Shown here: positions 9,138 through 16,929 of the stretch, one piece after another
Layout: each line of letters opens with the position of its first letter
Numbering within the stretch: position 1 is the stretch's first letter
NCBI RefSeq assembly: GCF_001552675.1
Contig: NZ_BCRQ01000003.1
Span: 1 to 64,000, forward strand
Origin: Alicyclobacillus sendaiensis NBRC 100866
GTDB taxonomy: Bacteria > Bacillota > Bacilli > Alicyclobacillales > Alicyclobacillaceae
DNA length: 64,000 bases
Direction of reading: 5' to 3'
Notes under the pieces: generated by a model
The model's input: the letters and a program-made list of their open reading frames with translations, nothing else
Database searches by the model: none
What the model was told of the DNA's origin: nothing
Made by a program: the position numbers and the translations under genes

Positions 9138-9152
9138 CAAGCGCTTGCTTGA
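9138..9152. promoter_or_regulatory. Putative TetR operator before the aminotransferase operon
   Basis: The 15 bases CAAGCGCTTGCTTGA are identical to 21989-22003 in front of the TetR gene. The palindromic core is CAAGCGCTTG. It lies just downstream of the predicted transcription start, a usual place for a repressor. Confidence 0.7.
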
Positions 9153-9160
9153 CTATCGTA

Positions 9161-9188
9161 AGCATACCAGACCATGCGAGAATGTCAA
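9161..9188 (-). promoter_or_regulatory. Sigma-A promoter of the aminotransferase/2-oxoacid dehydrogenase operon
   Basis: Read on the minus strand, a perfect -35 TTGACA lies at 9183-9188, followed by a 16-base spacer and -10 TATGCT at 9161-9166, which has an extended TGG in front. The TetR-type site lies immediately downstream, as in the promoter at 22012-22040. Confidence 0.65.
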
Positions 9189-9278
9189 GAGAGGTCGCAG
9201 GCGGATCTTCCATTCCGTGTTATTCTGAAGATCGCAGGGCGCTCGAGCAGAGCCTGAGTGTCCGCGCGGAGGTGGCCC

Positions 9279-9932
9279 ATGTACATCCCAAAATTCTTTC
9301 AGCTTCAGGACGCGCAGCTCATTGAAACCGTTCTTCGCGAGCACAGCTTTGCGCTGCTCGTCACGTCGGTCGGCGAGGACATCATGGCGTCCCACGCCCC
9401 CCTTGTGTACGATCCCGCCGAGGCGGCGCTCTTCGGACACCTCGCGCGGGCCAATCCGCAGGCGAAGTGTCTTCACGAGGCGCAGTGCCTCGCCGTCTTT
9501 CAGGGGCCGCACGCCTACATCTCACCCGCCTGGTACGGCCTCGCTGAACAGGTGCCGACCTGGAACTACGTCGCCGTGCACGTGTACGGCCGCGCAAAGG
9601 TGATGGAAGACGAGGAAGCCGCGGCGGACCTTCTGGATCGCCTTCTCCTCGCGTACGATCCCCAGTCCCCGCTGCCGGCCGAACGCGATCGCCCGTACTA
9701 TCGAAACCTGATGCGCGGTATCGTCCCGTTTCGCATCGATATCGAACGCATCGAGGCCGCGGCGAAGCTCAGCCAGAACAAGCCGCTCGACGTGCGTAGG
9801 CGCGTGGTGGAAGCGCTTGAGTCGCTGGACGACGCCGATGCTCGCGCCTTGGCCGCTTGGATGCGCCGGCTCGTCCTCGCCAGGCCCGCCGACGCTGCGG
9901 AGCGCGATTCCAAACCGAAAGGAGCCTCCTGA
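9279..9932 (+). CDS. PaiB-like FMN-binding protein
   Basis: Protein of 217 residues resembling PaiB/negative transcriptional regulator family members with a split-barrel FMN-binding fold. Family-like segments are MYIPKFFQ at the N-terminus, SHAPLVYD near residues 37-44, FQGPHAYISPAWY (about 75-87) and PTWNYVAVHVYGRA (about 95-108). GGAGGTG at 9268-9274 fixes the ATG at 9279. B. subtilis PaiB is linked to repression of sporulation and protease genes, but the molecular role in this family is unsettled. It is transcribed away from the aminotransferase operon and is followed after one base by a hotdog-fold gene. Confidence 0.82.
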   Translation: MYIPKFFQLQDAQLIETVLREHSFALLVTSVGEDIMASHAPLVYDPAEAALFGHLARANPQAKCLHEAQCLAVFQGPHAYISPAWYGLAEQVPTWNYVAVHVYGRAKVMEDEEAAADLLDRLLLAYDPQSPLPAERDRPYYRNLMRGIVPFRIDIERIEAAAKLSQNKPLDVRRRVVEALESLDDADARALAAWMRRLVLARPADAAERDSKPKGAS

Positions 9933-9933
9933 G

Positions 9934-10410
9934 ATGAACCATTCTCCTTACGTTCAGGACCATTATGCCGACGACTTTGCCTGGTGCTACGGATGCGGAC
10001 GGCTCAATGCGCACGGCCATCACTTCCGCACGCGCTGGGATGGCGATGTCACGGTGACCGAAGCGCAGCCAGAACCCATCCACACGGCCGTGCCAGGGTT
10101 TGTGTACGGAGGGTATCTCGCTTGCCTTGTCGACTGTCACAGCACGGGCTCTGGGGCGCTCGCCCTTCTTCGTGCTCGAGGCGGCCAACTGGGCGACGGG
10201 ACCCCCGTGCCGCGCTGCGTGACGGCATCCCTGCACGTGGAATACCGCAGGCCCACCCCCATGGGCTTGCCCCTGCGCGCAGTGGGGCGCGTCGTCGAGA
10301 CCACGGAGCGGAAGGCCGTGATCGAGACCCAGGTGTGGGCCCACGATGTCTTGTGCGTCGAGGCGCGGGCGGTCGTCGTGACGGTCCCGGATGCGATGCG
10401 CCGCTCGTGA
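9934..10410 (+). CDS. Hotdog-fold thioesterase, PaaI-like
   Basis: Protein of 158 residues with the arrangement of small acyl-CoA thioesterases: an N-terminal CYGCGRLNAHG motif (20-30), a central helix region FVYGGYLACLVDCHSTGS and a strand TASLHVEYRRPTPMG. AAAGGAG at 9918-9924 sits inside the end of paiB and supports the ATG at 9934, which follows the upstream stop by one base, so the two genes are coupled. It may release CoA from a dead-end acyl-CoA; the substrate is not visible. It converges on the LysR gene 12 bases downstream. Confidence 0.78.
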   Translation: MNHSPYVQDHYADDFAWCYGCGRLNAHGHHFRTRWDGDVTVTEAQPEPIHTAVPGFVYGGYLACLVDCHSTGSGALALLRARGGQLGDGTPVPRCVTASLHVEYRRPTPMGLPLRAVGRVVETTERKAVIETQVWAHDVLCVEARAVVVTVPDAMRRS

Positions 10411-10422
10411 ACTGCGCAATCC

Positions 10423-11319
10423 CTACAGGCGCTGACCATGGGCCGACTCGGCCAGGGCCAAAAACGCGGCCACGAGCGGAGACGTGTCCCGGCGGCGCCA
10501 CGCCACGCCGAGCTCCACGGTGGGCGCTTGGCCGTCGATGCGCAGATAGCGGACATCCGGCCGATGCACGCGCTCTGCGGCGCTCGGCACAATGCCGACG
10601 CCGAGTCCCGCCGCCACCAGTCCGACAGCCGTCTGCACCTCGGTCACCTCAAGCCGCACGCGCGGTTCAAACCCCAGCGCGCGTGCGAGCGTGATGAACC
10701 CGTCGTAGAGGCCCGGCCAGATGCCTCGGGACACCAGCACAAACGGCTCCTCCGCGAGTTCCACCAGAAACAAGGAGCCTCGCGTCGCGAGCGGGTGCTC
10801 GCTCGGGACCACGGCGACGCAGTCGTCTCGCTCGACGAGGCGGACGTGAAGATCGGGGTGCTGCGCAGGCAAGCGAAGCACACCGACGTCCGCCTCGCCG
10901 GCGGTGAGCGCTTCGATCTGCGCCGGCGTGGGCATCTCCCTGAGGACGAGTTCGACGTCCGGATGCTGTTCCTGGTAGGCGCGTACGACGGCCGGCAACC
11001 AACCGTACGTCGCCGATCCCACGAAGGCGATGGAGAGCCTCCCCACCCGGCCCGCGGCCGCGTCCCTGGCCGCTTTCACCGCCGTCTCCACGTGCGCCAA
11101 CACCTTCCGAGCTTCGGTGAGCAGCGCGCGGCCCGCGTGTGTCAGCTGCACCCGCCGGTTCGTCCTGTCGAACAACGTGACGCCGATCTCGTCCTCGAGC
11201 TTCTGAATCTGCTGACTCAGCGGGGGCTGCGTCAGGCCGAGGCGCCTAGCCGCCCTGCCAAAGTGAAGCTCTTCGGCCACAGCCACGAAGTATTCGAGCT
11301 GGCGCAGTTCCGTAGGCAT
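10423..11319 (-). CDS. LysR-family regulator, CidR-like
   Basis: LysR regulator of about 298 residues with an N-terminal winged helix-turn-helix (LRQLEYFVAVAEELHFGRAA, then LTQPPLSQQIQKLEDEIGV) and a C-terminal effector-binding domain. It is divergent from a cidA/cidB pair, the arrangement known for B. subtilis YwbI and staphylococcal CidR, which suggests it senses a small carboxylate and controls the pair. The ATG at 11319 has AAGGAG at a short spacing; an ATG at 11355 is an in-frame alternative that would add 12 residues unlike the family. Confidence 0.85.
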   Translation of the reverse strand: MPTELRQLEYFVAVAEELHFGRAARRLGLTQPPLSQQIQKLEDEIGVTLFDRTNRRVQLTHAGRALLTEARKVLAHVETAVKAARDAAAGRVGRLSIAFVGSATYGWLPAVVRAYQEQHPDVELVLREMPTPAQIEALTAGEADVGVLRLPAQHPDLHVRLVERDDCVAVVPSEHPLATRGSLFLVELAEEPFVLVSRGIWPGLYDGFITLARALGFEPRVRLEVTEVQTAVGLVAAGLGVGIVPSAAERVHRPDVRYLRIDGQAPTVELGVAWRRRDTSPLVAAFLALAESAHGQRL

Positions 11320-11350
11320 CCGCTCCTTCGGATTTTCATTCGTTACACAT

Positions 11351-11362
11351 ATCATTAACGAT
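11351..11362. promoter_or_regulatory. Candidate LysR binding site between lysR and cidA
   Basis: The AT-rich gap between the divergent genes contains the near-palindrome ATCATTAACGAT, set in a run of A/T bases unlike the surrounding DNA. LysR proteins usually bind such T-N11-A dyads in the shared promoter region. Confidence 0.35.
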
Positions 11363-11442
11363 AAAATTATATATTAGACGTCTTATTTTGCGCAGCGTAT
11401 CCTGAGATCAGCGAAGACATGCGCCAGATGGGAGGGATCCTT

Positions 11443-11883
11443 GTGCGGTCCTTCGCGCAATCGTTATCCGCTCGTCTCAGGGCCACCGCCGTCGCGCTCG
11501 TGCAAATAGCAGGGCTCTACGCCGTCACACTGGCTTGCAACGCCGTGGCGCGATGGTTGCACCTGCCCGTCCCGGGCAGCATCCTGGGTGTGGCCCTTGT
11601 ATTTGCGCTGCTTCAATTGGGCGTCGTGAAATTGCGCTGGATCGAACGCGGCGCGGATCTGCTCATTCGAGAGCTCCTTCTGTTTTTCATTCCTTCGTCG
11701 GTCGGCGTGATGACCTACGCACCGCTCATGCGTCAGGACGGTTGGAAGATCGTCGCCGTCGTGGTGGTCGGAACCCTGCTTGTCATGACCGTCACAGGAG
11801 GCGTGGCCGAAGCCGTCTGGCGTGCGCGCAACCGGAGGCCGCGGCTCGAGCAAGACCCGTCGCGGGAGGCGAGTGCATCATGA
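11443..11883 (+). CDS. cidA: CidA/LrgA family holin-like protein
   Basis: Small membrane protein of about 146 residues with four predicted transmembrane segments. The family core PVPGSILGVALVFALLQ is present, followed by ELLLFFIPSSVGVM. CidA/LrgA proteins form membrane oligomers linked to autolysis control and, in B. subtilis, pyruvate transport. GGAGG at 11431-11435 with a 7-base spacer favours GTG at 11443; an ATG at 11419 lacks a ribosome site. Its stop overlaps the start of the cidB-like gene by 4 bases. B. subtilis ywbH is the likely counterpart, given the divergent LysR gene. Confidence 0.85.
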   Translation: MRSFAQSLSARLRATAVALVQIAGLYAVTLACNAVARWLHLPVPGSILGVALVFALLQLGVVKLRWIERGADLLIRELLLFFIPSSVGVMTYAPLMRQDGWKIVAVVVVGTLLVMTVTGGVAEAVWRARNRRPRLEQDPSREASAS

Positions 11884-12554
11884 CGTGGCTTGGCCTCGTG
11901 TCCACGCTGGTGTGTTACGCCGCCTGCAAGGCGCTGTACCGGCGTTTTCACGTCGTGTTCCTCAATCCCATGATCACGTCGCTCATCGCGCTCGTCTTAT
12001 TCCTGCACTTCACCCATACCTCGTACGCGGCGTACGACGCCTCCGCCCGATGGCTGACGGCGCTCCTCGGGCCGGCCACCGTGGCCTTCGCCGTGCCTTT
12101 GCACCGCCACTTTCACGTCCTCAAGGCCCACTGGCCGGAGTTTTTGGTGAGCTTGACGTTTGGTTCCGCCACAGGCATCACGGGTTCGGTCCTGTTGGCC
12201 AGGCTCCTGCGCCTGAATCACGTCGTCGTGACGAGCATCGCGCCGCGATCCGTCACCACGCCCATCGCGATGGACATCGCGCAGGCCATCGGCGGCATCC
12301 CCACGCTGACGGCCGTGTTCGTCATCTTGACCGGCATCACGGGCGTCATCGTGGGGCCGTGGCTCCTGCGGCTGTTGCGGCTCCAATCGCCCGTCGCGCG
12401 CGGCGCGCTGTTCGGCATGGGGTCGCACGGCATTGGCACGGCGCGCGCCTTTGAATATGGCGCCATGGAAGGCACGTGTTCGAGCCTCGCCATGATTGTC
12501 GCGGCCTTTATCACGCTCGGCCTCGCGCCGCCGCTTGTCCATGCACTCGGATGA
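11880..12554 (+). CDS. cidB: CidB/LrgB family membrane protein
   Basis: Integral membrane protein of 224 residues with about six hydrophobic segments, matching LrgB/CidB length. Family segments are LGPATVAFAVPLHRH (about 59-73), SIAPRSVTTPIAMDIA (about 117-132) and the C-terminal GMGSHGIGTARA. It works with the CidA-like partner encoded by the overlapping upstream gene (ATGA at 11880-11883). The pair may export or import a small carboxylate or regulate murein hydrolases; the sequence does not decide between these. Confidence 0.87.
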   Translation: MTWLGLVSTLVCYAACKALYRRFHVVFLNPMITSLIALVLFLHFTHTSYAAYDASARWLTALLGPATVAFAVPLHRHFHVLKAHWPEFLVSLTFGSATGITGSVLLARLLRLNHVVVTSIAPRSVTTPIAMDIAQAIGGIPTLTAVFVILTGITGVIVGPWLLRLLRLQSPVARGALFGMGSHGIGTARAFEYGAMEGTCSSLAMIVAAFITLGLAPPLVHALG

Positions 12555-12623
12555 CACTTCAGGAAACAAGCCCCGGGCATCGACCGGCGCATCCTCGAAC
12601 ATGCTACGCCTGAGGTGATGGCC

Positions 12624-12818
12624 GTGGGCGAGCGATCCGAATTCACGCCGGGGTACAAGGCGCCGAACAACGGCGTCTACATCGAAGTCGGCGCGCACCC
12701 GGACAGCGAAGACCTGCATCATCCGAAGCGCGTGTACCTTCACAAGGGCGAGCGATTCCCCGAGACCACCAATGACGACCGCAAATGGCGCCGCATCAAG
12801 ACGAGCCACAAGCACTGA
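12624..12818 (+). CDS. yjzC: YjzC family protein
   Basis: Soluble protein of 64 residues. It carries the YjzC pattern GERSEFTPGYKAPNNGVYIE at the N-terminus and KGERFPETTNDDRKW near the C-terminus. The start is GTG at 12624, since GAGGTGA at 12612-12618 gives a 5-base spacer and the protein then begins like other YjzC members; ATG 12618 lies inside that ribosome site. The function is unknown; the family occurs in endospore-forming Bacillota. A stem-loop terminator follows. Confidence 0.75.
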   Translation: MGERSEFTPGYKAPNNGVYIEVGAHPDSEDLHHPKRVYLHKGERFPETTNDDRKWRRIKTSHKH

Positions 12819-12823
12819 CGCGC

Positions 12824-12855
12824 AGCGCGGGCATATCGCCCGTGCTGTCCTTTCG
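12824..12855 (+). terminator. Terminator after yjzC
   Basis: AGCGCGGGC (12824-12832) pairs with GCCCGTGCT (12838-12846), with one G-T pair and a 5-base loop. The tail GTCCTTTCGTTT is T-rich. It lies 5 bases after the yjzC stop and also overlaps the end of the convergent rmuC gene region. Confidence 0.55.
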
Positions 12856-12856
12856 T

Positions 12857-14158
12857 TTATGCCTCTTCCTCCCAGGACGCGTCGGGGAGTTCCGGCTGCG
12901 CCTCCACCGCGACGAGTTTGCGTTCGATTTGGCGCGATCGCGTCGCGGCGCGATCGATGGCGTTGGACGCCTCCTCCAGTTTTTTGCGCGTGCGCGCGAG
13001 CAGATCGCCAAACTTGCCGAATTCCGTTCGGATGGCGCCGAGCAACTGCCAGACCTCGCTCGAGCGCTTCTGAATCGCGAGCGTGCGAAAGCCCATCTGC
13101 AGGCTGTTCAAAAGCGCCGCGAGCGTCGTCGGGCCCGTCACCATGACGCGGTATTCGCGCGACAAAGACTCCCACAGACCGCTTCGGCGCAGAACCTCGG
13201 CGAAGAGGCCTTCCATCGGGAGGAAGAGGAGCGCGAACTCGGTGGTGTGGGGCGGCGCGATGTACTTTTGGCGGATGGACTTGGCCTCATCGCGGATCCG
13301 CGCCTCAAGCGCCTTCGCCGCTTCGAGAAACGCAGCCTGATCGCCCGCTTCCTGAGCTTCCACGAGCCGCTGGTAATCCTCGAGCGGAAACTTTGCGTCG
13401 ATGGGCAACCAGACGGGATCGTCCCCCTCGCGCCCGGGAAGGCGGATGGCGAAGTCGACGCGCTCGTCCGATCCCGGCTTGACCGCGACGTTGCGCGCAT
13501 ACTGCTCGGGGCTCATGAGCTGTTCCAGGAGATTTTCCAACTGAACCTCCCCGAGGATGCCGCGCGCCTTGACGTTGGAGAGCACGCGCTTCAAGTCCCC
13601 CACACCTGCCGCGAGCGACTGCATCTCGCCGAGCCCTTGATGCACCTGCTCGAGGCGCTGACTTACGAGCTGGAACGACTCGCCCAGGCGGCGCTCGAGC
13701 GTCTGGTGCAGCTTTTCATCGACCGTCGTGCGCATGCGCTCGAGCTCCTTGCGATTCTCCTCCTGAAGATACTGGAGCCTGCGTTCCACGGTGTCGCGCA
13801 CGGCCTCGAGTTGCCGTGCCGTGTGCTGCGCCCACTCGCTGAACCGCTGGCTGAACGACTCGAGCTGTGCCCAGTCCTTCTCGTTCCACTCGCCGAGCGC
13901 GTGCAGCAGATTCTGGTGCTGCAGCGAGAGCGCCTGCGCCAGGCTGCGCGACGCTTCCGCGTGCGCGCTCATCTGCGCCTGGCTCTGAGCCTGAATCGCC
14001 TGCGTCATGTCCATGCGCAGGTCTCTCAGCGCCCGTTCGAAGCCCTCGAGCTCCGCGAGCAGCCGCTGTTGGCTGCGCTGCGTTCCCTCCACTCGCCAAA
14101 TCGTCCATGCGGCAAACCCCAACAGCACGAAAAGCAACACCAACTCGACCGTTTGCAA
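12857..14158 (-). CDS. rmuC: DNA recombination protein RmuC
   Basis: RmuC-family protein of 433 residues. An N-terminal membrane anchor (about 4-23) precedes a long Gln/Glu/Arg-rich coiled coil (about 25-190). The nuclease-like RmuC domain includes ARGILGEVQLENLLEQL, VDFAIRLPGRE, WLPIDAKFPLEDYQRL and TTEFALLFLPMEGLFAEV. RmuC limits recombination at inverted repeats in E. coli; the biochemical activity is unproven. It stands alone between convergent yjzC and the phenylacetate operon. Confidence 0.92.
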   Translation of the reverse strand: MQTVELVLLFVLLGFAAWTIWRVEGTQRSQQRLLAELEGFERALRDLRMDMTQAIQAQSQAQMSAHAEASRSLAQALSLQHQNLLHALGEWNEKDWAQLESFSQRFSEWAQHTARQLEAVRDTVERRLQYLQEENRKELERMRTTVDEKLHQTLERRLGESFQLVSQRLEQVHQGLGEMQSLAAGVGDLKRVLSNVKARGILGEVQLENLLEQLMSPEQYARNVAVKPGSDERVDFAIRLPGREGDDPVWLPIDAKFPLEDYQRLVEAQEAGDQAAFLEAAKALEARIRDEAKSIRQKYIAPPHTTEFALLFLPMEGLFAEVLRRSGLWESLSREYRVMVTGPTTLAALLNSLQMGFRTLAIQKRSSEVWQLLGAIRTEFGKFGDLLARTRKKLEEASNAIDRAATRSRQIERKLVAVEAQPELPDASWEEEA

Positions 14159-14318
14159 TGCGAGCCCTCCTAGCCTCCAAGGTCAAAACGGCCTCTCGGC
14201 CCGCGGAACGCCTGTCCCGCCCGGCCGGAGGCCGTTCTCGCTGCCTCGATTGTACCTCGTTCGACGCTGCGGCGCACGACCGTGCGGCGCGCAGCGCGCG
14301 AACGCCGCGCGGGTTACC

Positions 14319-15515
14319 TCACGCCTCCACCCGTTCGAGGAGCGTCGCCACGCCCTGCCCCACGCCGACGCACAGGGTGGCAATCCCGTAACGCGCGCCC
14401 GTCCGCGCCATCTGCTTCGCGAGCGTTCCCGCGAGGCGCGCCCCCGAGCAGCCGAGCGGATGCCCCAGCGCAATGGCGCCGCCATTCGGATTCACCTTGG
14501 CGGGATCGAATCCCAGCTCGCGGATGCACGCCACCGACTGCGCGGCAAACGCCTCGTTCAGCTCCACCCAGTCGATCTCGTCCACCCGAACGCCCATCCT
14601 CGCGAGGAGCTTGCGCACAGCGTACACGGGGCCAATGCCCATCACGCGCGGGCTGACTCCCGCCGTGGCGCTCGCCACCCAGCGCGCGAGCGGCTTCAGG
14701 CCGAGTTCTCGCCCCTTCTCCTCCGACACCAGCACGAGTGCCGCCGCGCCGTCGTTGATGCCCGAGGAGTTGCCCGCCGTCACCGTGCCGCCCTCGCGGA
14801 AGGCCGGCTTGAGCTTCGCGAGCCCCTCCAGGGTGGTGTCCGGCCGAAGGTGCTCGTCGCGATCGACCACTGTCTCCTGCTTCTTCTCCTTCACGACGAC
14901 AGGCACAATCTCCTCCGCGAAGATGCCCTCCGCCTGCGCCCTCGCCGCTTTTCGCTGGCTCGCGAGCGCAAACGCGTCCTGGTCCTCACGCGAGATACCG
15001 AACTGCTCCGCCACGTTTTCCGCCGTCTCGCCCATGCTCTCGAGCGGATACGGAAAGCGCGGGTTCGGCATGCGCCAGCCGAGCGTCGTATCCCACATCA
15101 GCTGGTTGCCGCGCACGTACTCCATCTCCGGCTTCGGAAACACGAGCGGCGCGCGCGTCATGCTCTCCACGCCCCCGGCGATGGCGATGTCGATCTCGCC
15201 AAGCGCAATCGCCTTCGCCGCCTGATTCACGGCCTCCAGCCCCGAGGCGCACAGGCGGTTGACGGTGACGCCCGGCACGTGCTCGGGAAAGCCCGCGAGG
15301 AGCACCGCCATGCGCGCCACGTTCCGGTTGTCCTCCCCCGCCTGGTTGGCGCATCCCATATAGACTTCCTCCACCTGCCCCGGATCGATCCCGGCCCGTT
15401 CACAGACGTGCTTCAACACGTGCGCAGCGAGATCGTCCGGGCGAACGCGCTTGAGCGCCCCGCCCTGTCGGCCGATGGGCGTGCGCACATATTCGGCGAT
15501 CCACACGTTTCGCAT
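14319..15515 (-). CDS. paaJ: 3-oxoadipyl-CoA thiolase-like acyltransferase
   Basis: Thiolase of 398 residues. The nucleophilic cysteine lies in [12 protein letters not shown] (Cys about 90), the active-site His in [14 protein letters not shown], and the second Cys near the C-terminus in [25 protein letters not shown] (about 55-70) and [11 protein letters not shown] are characteristic of 3-oxoadipyl-CoA thiolases (PcaF/PaaJ), which release acetyl-CoA and succinyl-CoA at the end of phenylacetate breakdown. The start has AAAGGAG upstream, and it follows paaG by 42 bases as the last gene of the paa operon. Confidence 0.88.
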   Translation of the reverse strand: MRNVWIAEYVRTPIGRQGGALKRVRPDDLAAHVLKHVCERAGIDPGQVEEVYMGCANQAGEDNRNVARMAVLLAGFPEHVPGVTVNRLCASGLEAVNQAAKAIALGEIDIAIAGGVESMTRAPLVFPKPEMEYVRGNQLMWDTTLGWRMPNPRFPYPLESMGETAENVAEQFGISREDQDAFALASQRKAARAQAEGIFAEEIVPVVVKEKKQETVVDRDEHLRPDTTLEGLAKLKPAFREGGTVTAGNSSGINDGAAALVLVSEEKGRELGLKPLARWVASATAGVSPRVMGIGPVYAVRKLLARMGVRVDEIDWVELNEAFAAQSVACIRELGFDPAKVNPNGGAIALGHPLGCSGARLAGTLAKQMARTGARYGIATLCVGVGQGVATLLERVEA

Positions 15516-15557
15516 GTGAAATCTCCTTTCACCGAAGAAATACAGCGAAATCAGAGC

Positions 15558-16331
15558 CTAGCGGCCCTGAAATCGCGGCGGCCTCTTTTCCAAAAACGCC
15601 CGCACGCCTTCCTGGTGATCCTCCGTTTGGCCCGCCTCCTTCTGCAGGACGGCCTCGAGCTCGAGCGACTGCGCCAGCGTCTGCTCCATGCCCTCGTAGT
15701 GCGCCCGCTTGATGAGGCCGATGGCGCGCGTCGGCATCGACGCGAGCCGGTCCGCGAGCGCCATGGCCTCCGCCATCAGCTGATCCGCGGGCACCACGCG
15801 GTTGACGAGGCCGATCTCGTAGGCGCGCGCGGCATCGACGCGATCGCCCAGCATCGCTAGTTCCATGGCGCGCCCGAGCCCGACAATGCGCGGCAAGAAC
15901 CAGGTTCCCCCGGAGTCGGGAATGAGTCCAATATTCACAAAAGCCTGAATGAAGACGGCCGATTCGGAGGCGACGCGGAGATCACAGGCGAGCGCAAGGC
16001 TGACGCCGGCACCTGCCGCGACACCGTTGACGGCGCAGACGATGGGTTTCTCCAGATGCGTCATGGCGGTGATGAGAGGATTGTACGTCTCTCGGATGAC
16101 CTTGGCGTAGTCGGGGTCACCGCCGCCGAGATCCAAATCCTGTCCCGCGCAGAAGCCGCGGCCCGCGCCCGTCAAGAGCACGGACCGAACGCCATCGTCG
16201 TCTCCCGCCGCCTGAAACGCCTCCCGCAGGGCGAACAGCGTGTCTCGGGTCAAGGCGTTCACCTTTTCCGGCCGGTTGAGAGTGACGACCATCACAGCCC
16301 CCTGGTGTTCCACGCGAACGCTTTCATGCAT
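15558..16331 (-). CDS. paaG: PaaG-like 1,2-epoxyphenylacetyl-CoA isomerase
   Basis: Crotonase-superfamily protein of 257 residues. PaaG-like features are GRGFCAGQDLDLGG (about 57-70), YNPLITAMTHLEKPIVCAVNG and GAGVSLALACDLRVAS, plus the conserved aspartate in LIPDSGGTW. PaaG converts ring-1,2-epoxyphenylacetyl-CoA to the oxepin form. AAAGGAG with a 9-base spacer supports the ATG at 16331. It lies in the paa operon between the thioesterase and thiolase genes, but 180 bases separate it from the thioesterase, an interval that holds a gene fragment and a strong hairpin. Confidence 0.85.
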   Translation of the reverse strand: MHESVRVEHQGAVMVVTLNRPEKVNALTRDTLFALREAFQAAGDDDGVRSVLLTGAGRGFCAGQDLDLGGGDPDYAKVIRETYNPLITAMTHLEKPIVCAVNGVAAGAGVSLALACDLRVASESAVFIQAFVNIGLIPDSGGTWFLPRIVGLGRAMELAMLGDRVDAARAYEIGLVNRVVPADQLMAEAMALADRLASMPTRAIGLIKRAHYEGMEQTLAQSLELEAVLQKEAGQTEDHQEGVRAFLEKRPPRFQGR

Positions 16332-16390
16332 GCGCCGATGCTCCTTTCTGCGTACCCTATCTCATCATAGCGCAACGCCGCGAGAGCGGC

Positions 16391-16423
16391 CAGAAGCTGC
16401 GCGCAGATGGAGCGCAGCTTCTG
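16391..16423 (-). repeat. 12-bp perfect hairpin upstream of paaG
   Basis: CAGAAGCTGCGC (16391-16402) and GCGCAGCTTCTG (16412-16423) are perfect complements around a 9-base loop. No T-run follows on the minus strand, so it looks less like a terminator than an RNA-processing or stabilising hairpin, or a scar of rearrangement. It lies 60 bases before the paaG start. Confidence 0.55.
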
Positions 16424-16436
16424 CCATCCTGGGACA

Positions 16437-16517
16437 TCACCAGACGACCGGTGCGCCTTGGGCGCGCGCCTCTTCGATGTGGCCAAGCACCTTCTCGAAT
16501 CCTCGCTCGTTGATCAC
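16437..16517 (-). pseudogene. Possible aldehyde dehydrogenase remnant
   Basis: A 26-codon frame reads INERGFEKVLGHIEEARAQG followed by APVVW and a stop. This resembles an internal ALDH segment, where GPxINxxxFxKVLxxIEEAxxxGA is usual, and has no neighbours that would complete a protein. Its GTG overlaps the thioesterase stop (GTGA), mimicking translational coupling. It may be the scar of a lost ALDH gene such as paaZ or paaN. The fragment is short, so chance resemblance or a tiny gene is possible. Confidence 0.4.
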
Positions 16518-16906
16518 GCCATGGCCCGAATGCGCGCCTCGATCTTCTCCTTCGGCAAAATGTACTGCACGACTTCACCTTCGCCGATCCGGGCCTTGTC
16601 GTGTTCCGCCCAGACGCGGCAATCCACCCGCGGCCCCTCCACGCGCGTCACCTCGGCGTAAAACGACACGCGTTTGCCGAGGGGCGCAGGCGCCAGGTGG
16701 CGAACCGACACGCTGTGGCCGATGCCCTCCTCGCCGTCTTCGAGGTAGTCGAGGATGGTTCGCCGAGCCACCCATTCCATGTACGAAATCATGGTCGCCG
16801 TCGACAGCACGGGATGAACGCGCTTTCCGAGGAACGAAGGACACATGTCCTCGGTCACGGTGATCTCCCATGACTTCCGCTGGCCTGGCAACAGCCCTTC
16901 GCGCAT
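16514..16906 (-). CDS. Thioesterase of the fluoroacetyl-CoA thioesterase-like group
   Basis: Hotdog-fold protein of 130 residues. The beginning, EITVTEDMCPSF, and the following VHPVLSTATMISYMEWVARRTI match FlK-like/thioesterase superfamily proteins, in which this Thr/Glu/His-containing region forms the active site; HSVSVRHLAPAP and GEGEVVQYIL complete the fold. The start at 16906 is chosen because GGAGGTGA precedes it by 5 bases; an ATG at 16930 overlaps the EthD stop but has no clear site. It probably hydrolyses dead-end CoA thioesters made by the Paa epoxidase, the job of PaaI elsewhere. Confidence 0.75.
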   Translation of the reverse strand: MREGLLPGQRKSWEITVTEDMCPSFLGKRVHPVLSTATMISYMEWVARRTILDYLEDGEEGIGHSVSVRHLAPAPLGKRVSFYAEVTRVEGPRVDCRVWAEHDKARIGEGEVVQYILPKEKIEARIRAMA

Positions 16907-16929
16907 CGCCCTCACCTCCGCCTCGAGCA

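Noticed and set aside
11535-11879. N-terminal extension of the CidB-like protein
   Set aside because: These codons overlap cidA in another frame; the ATG at 11880 overlaps the cidA stop as usual for the pair.
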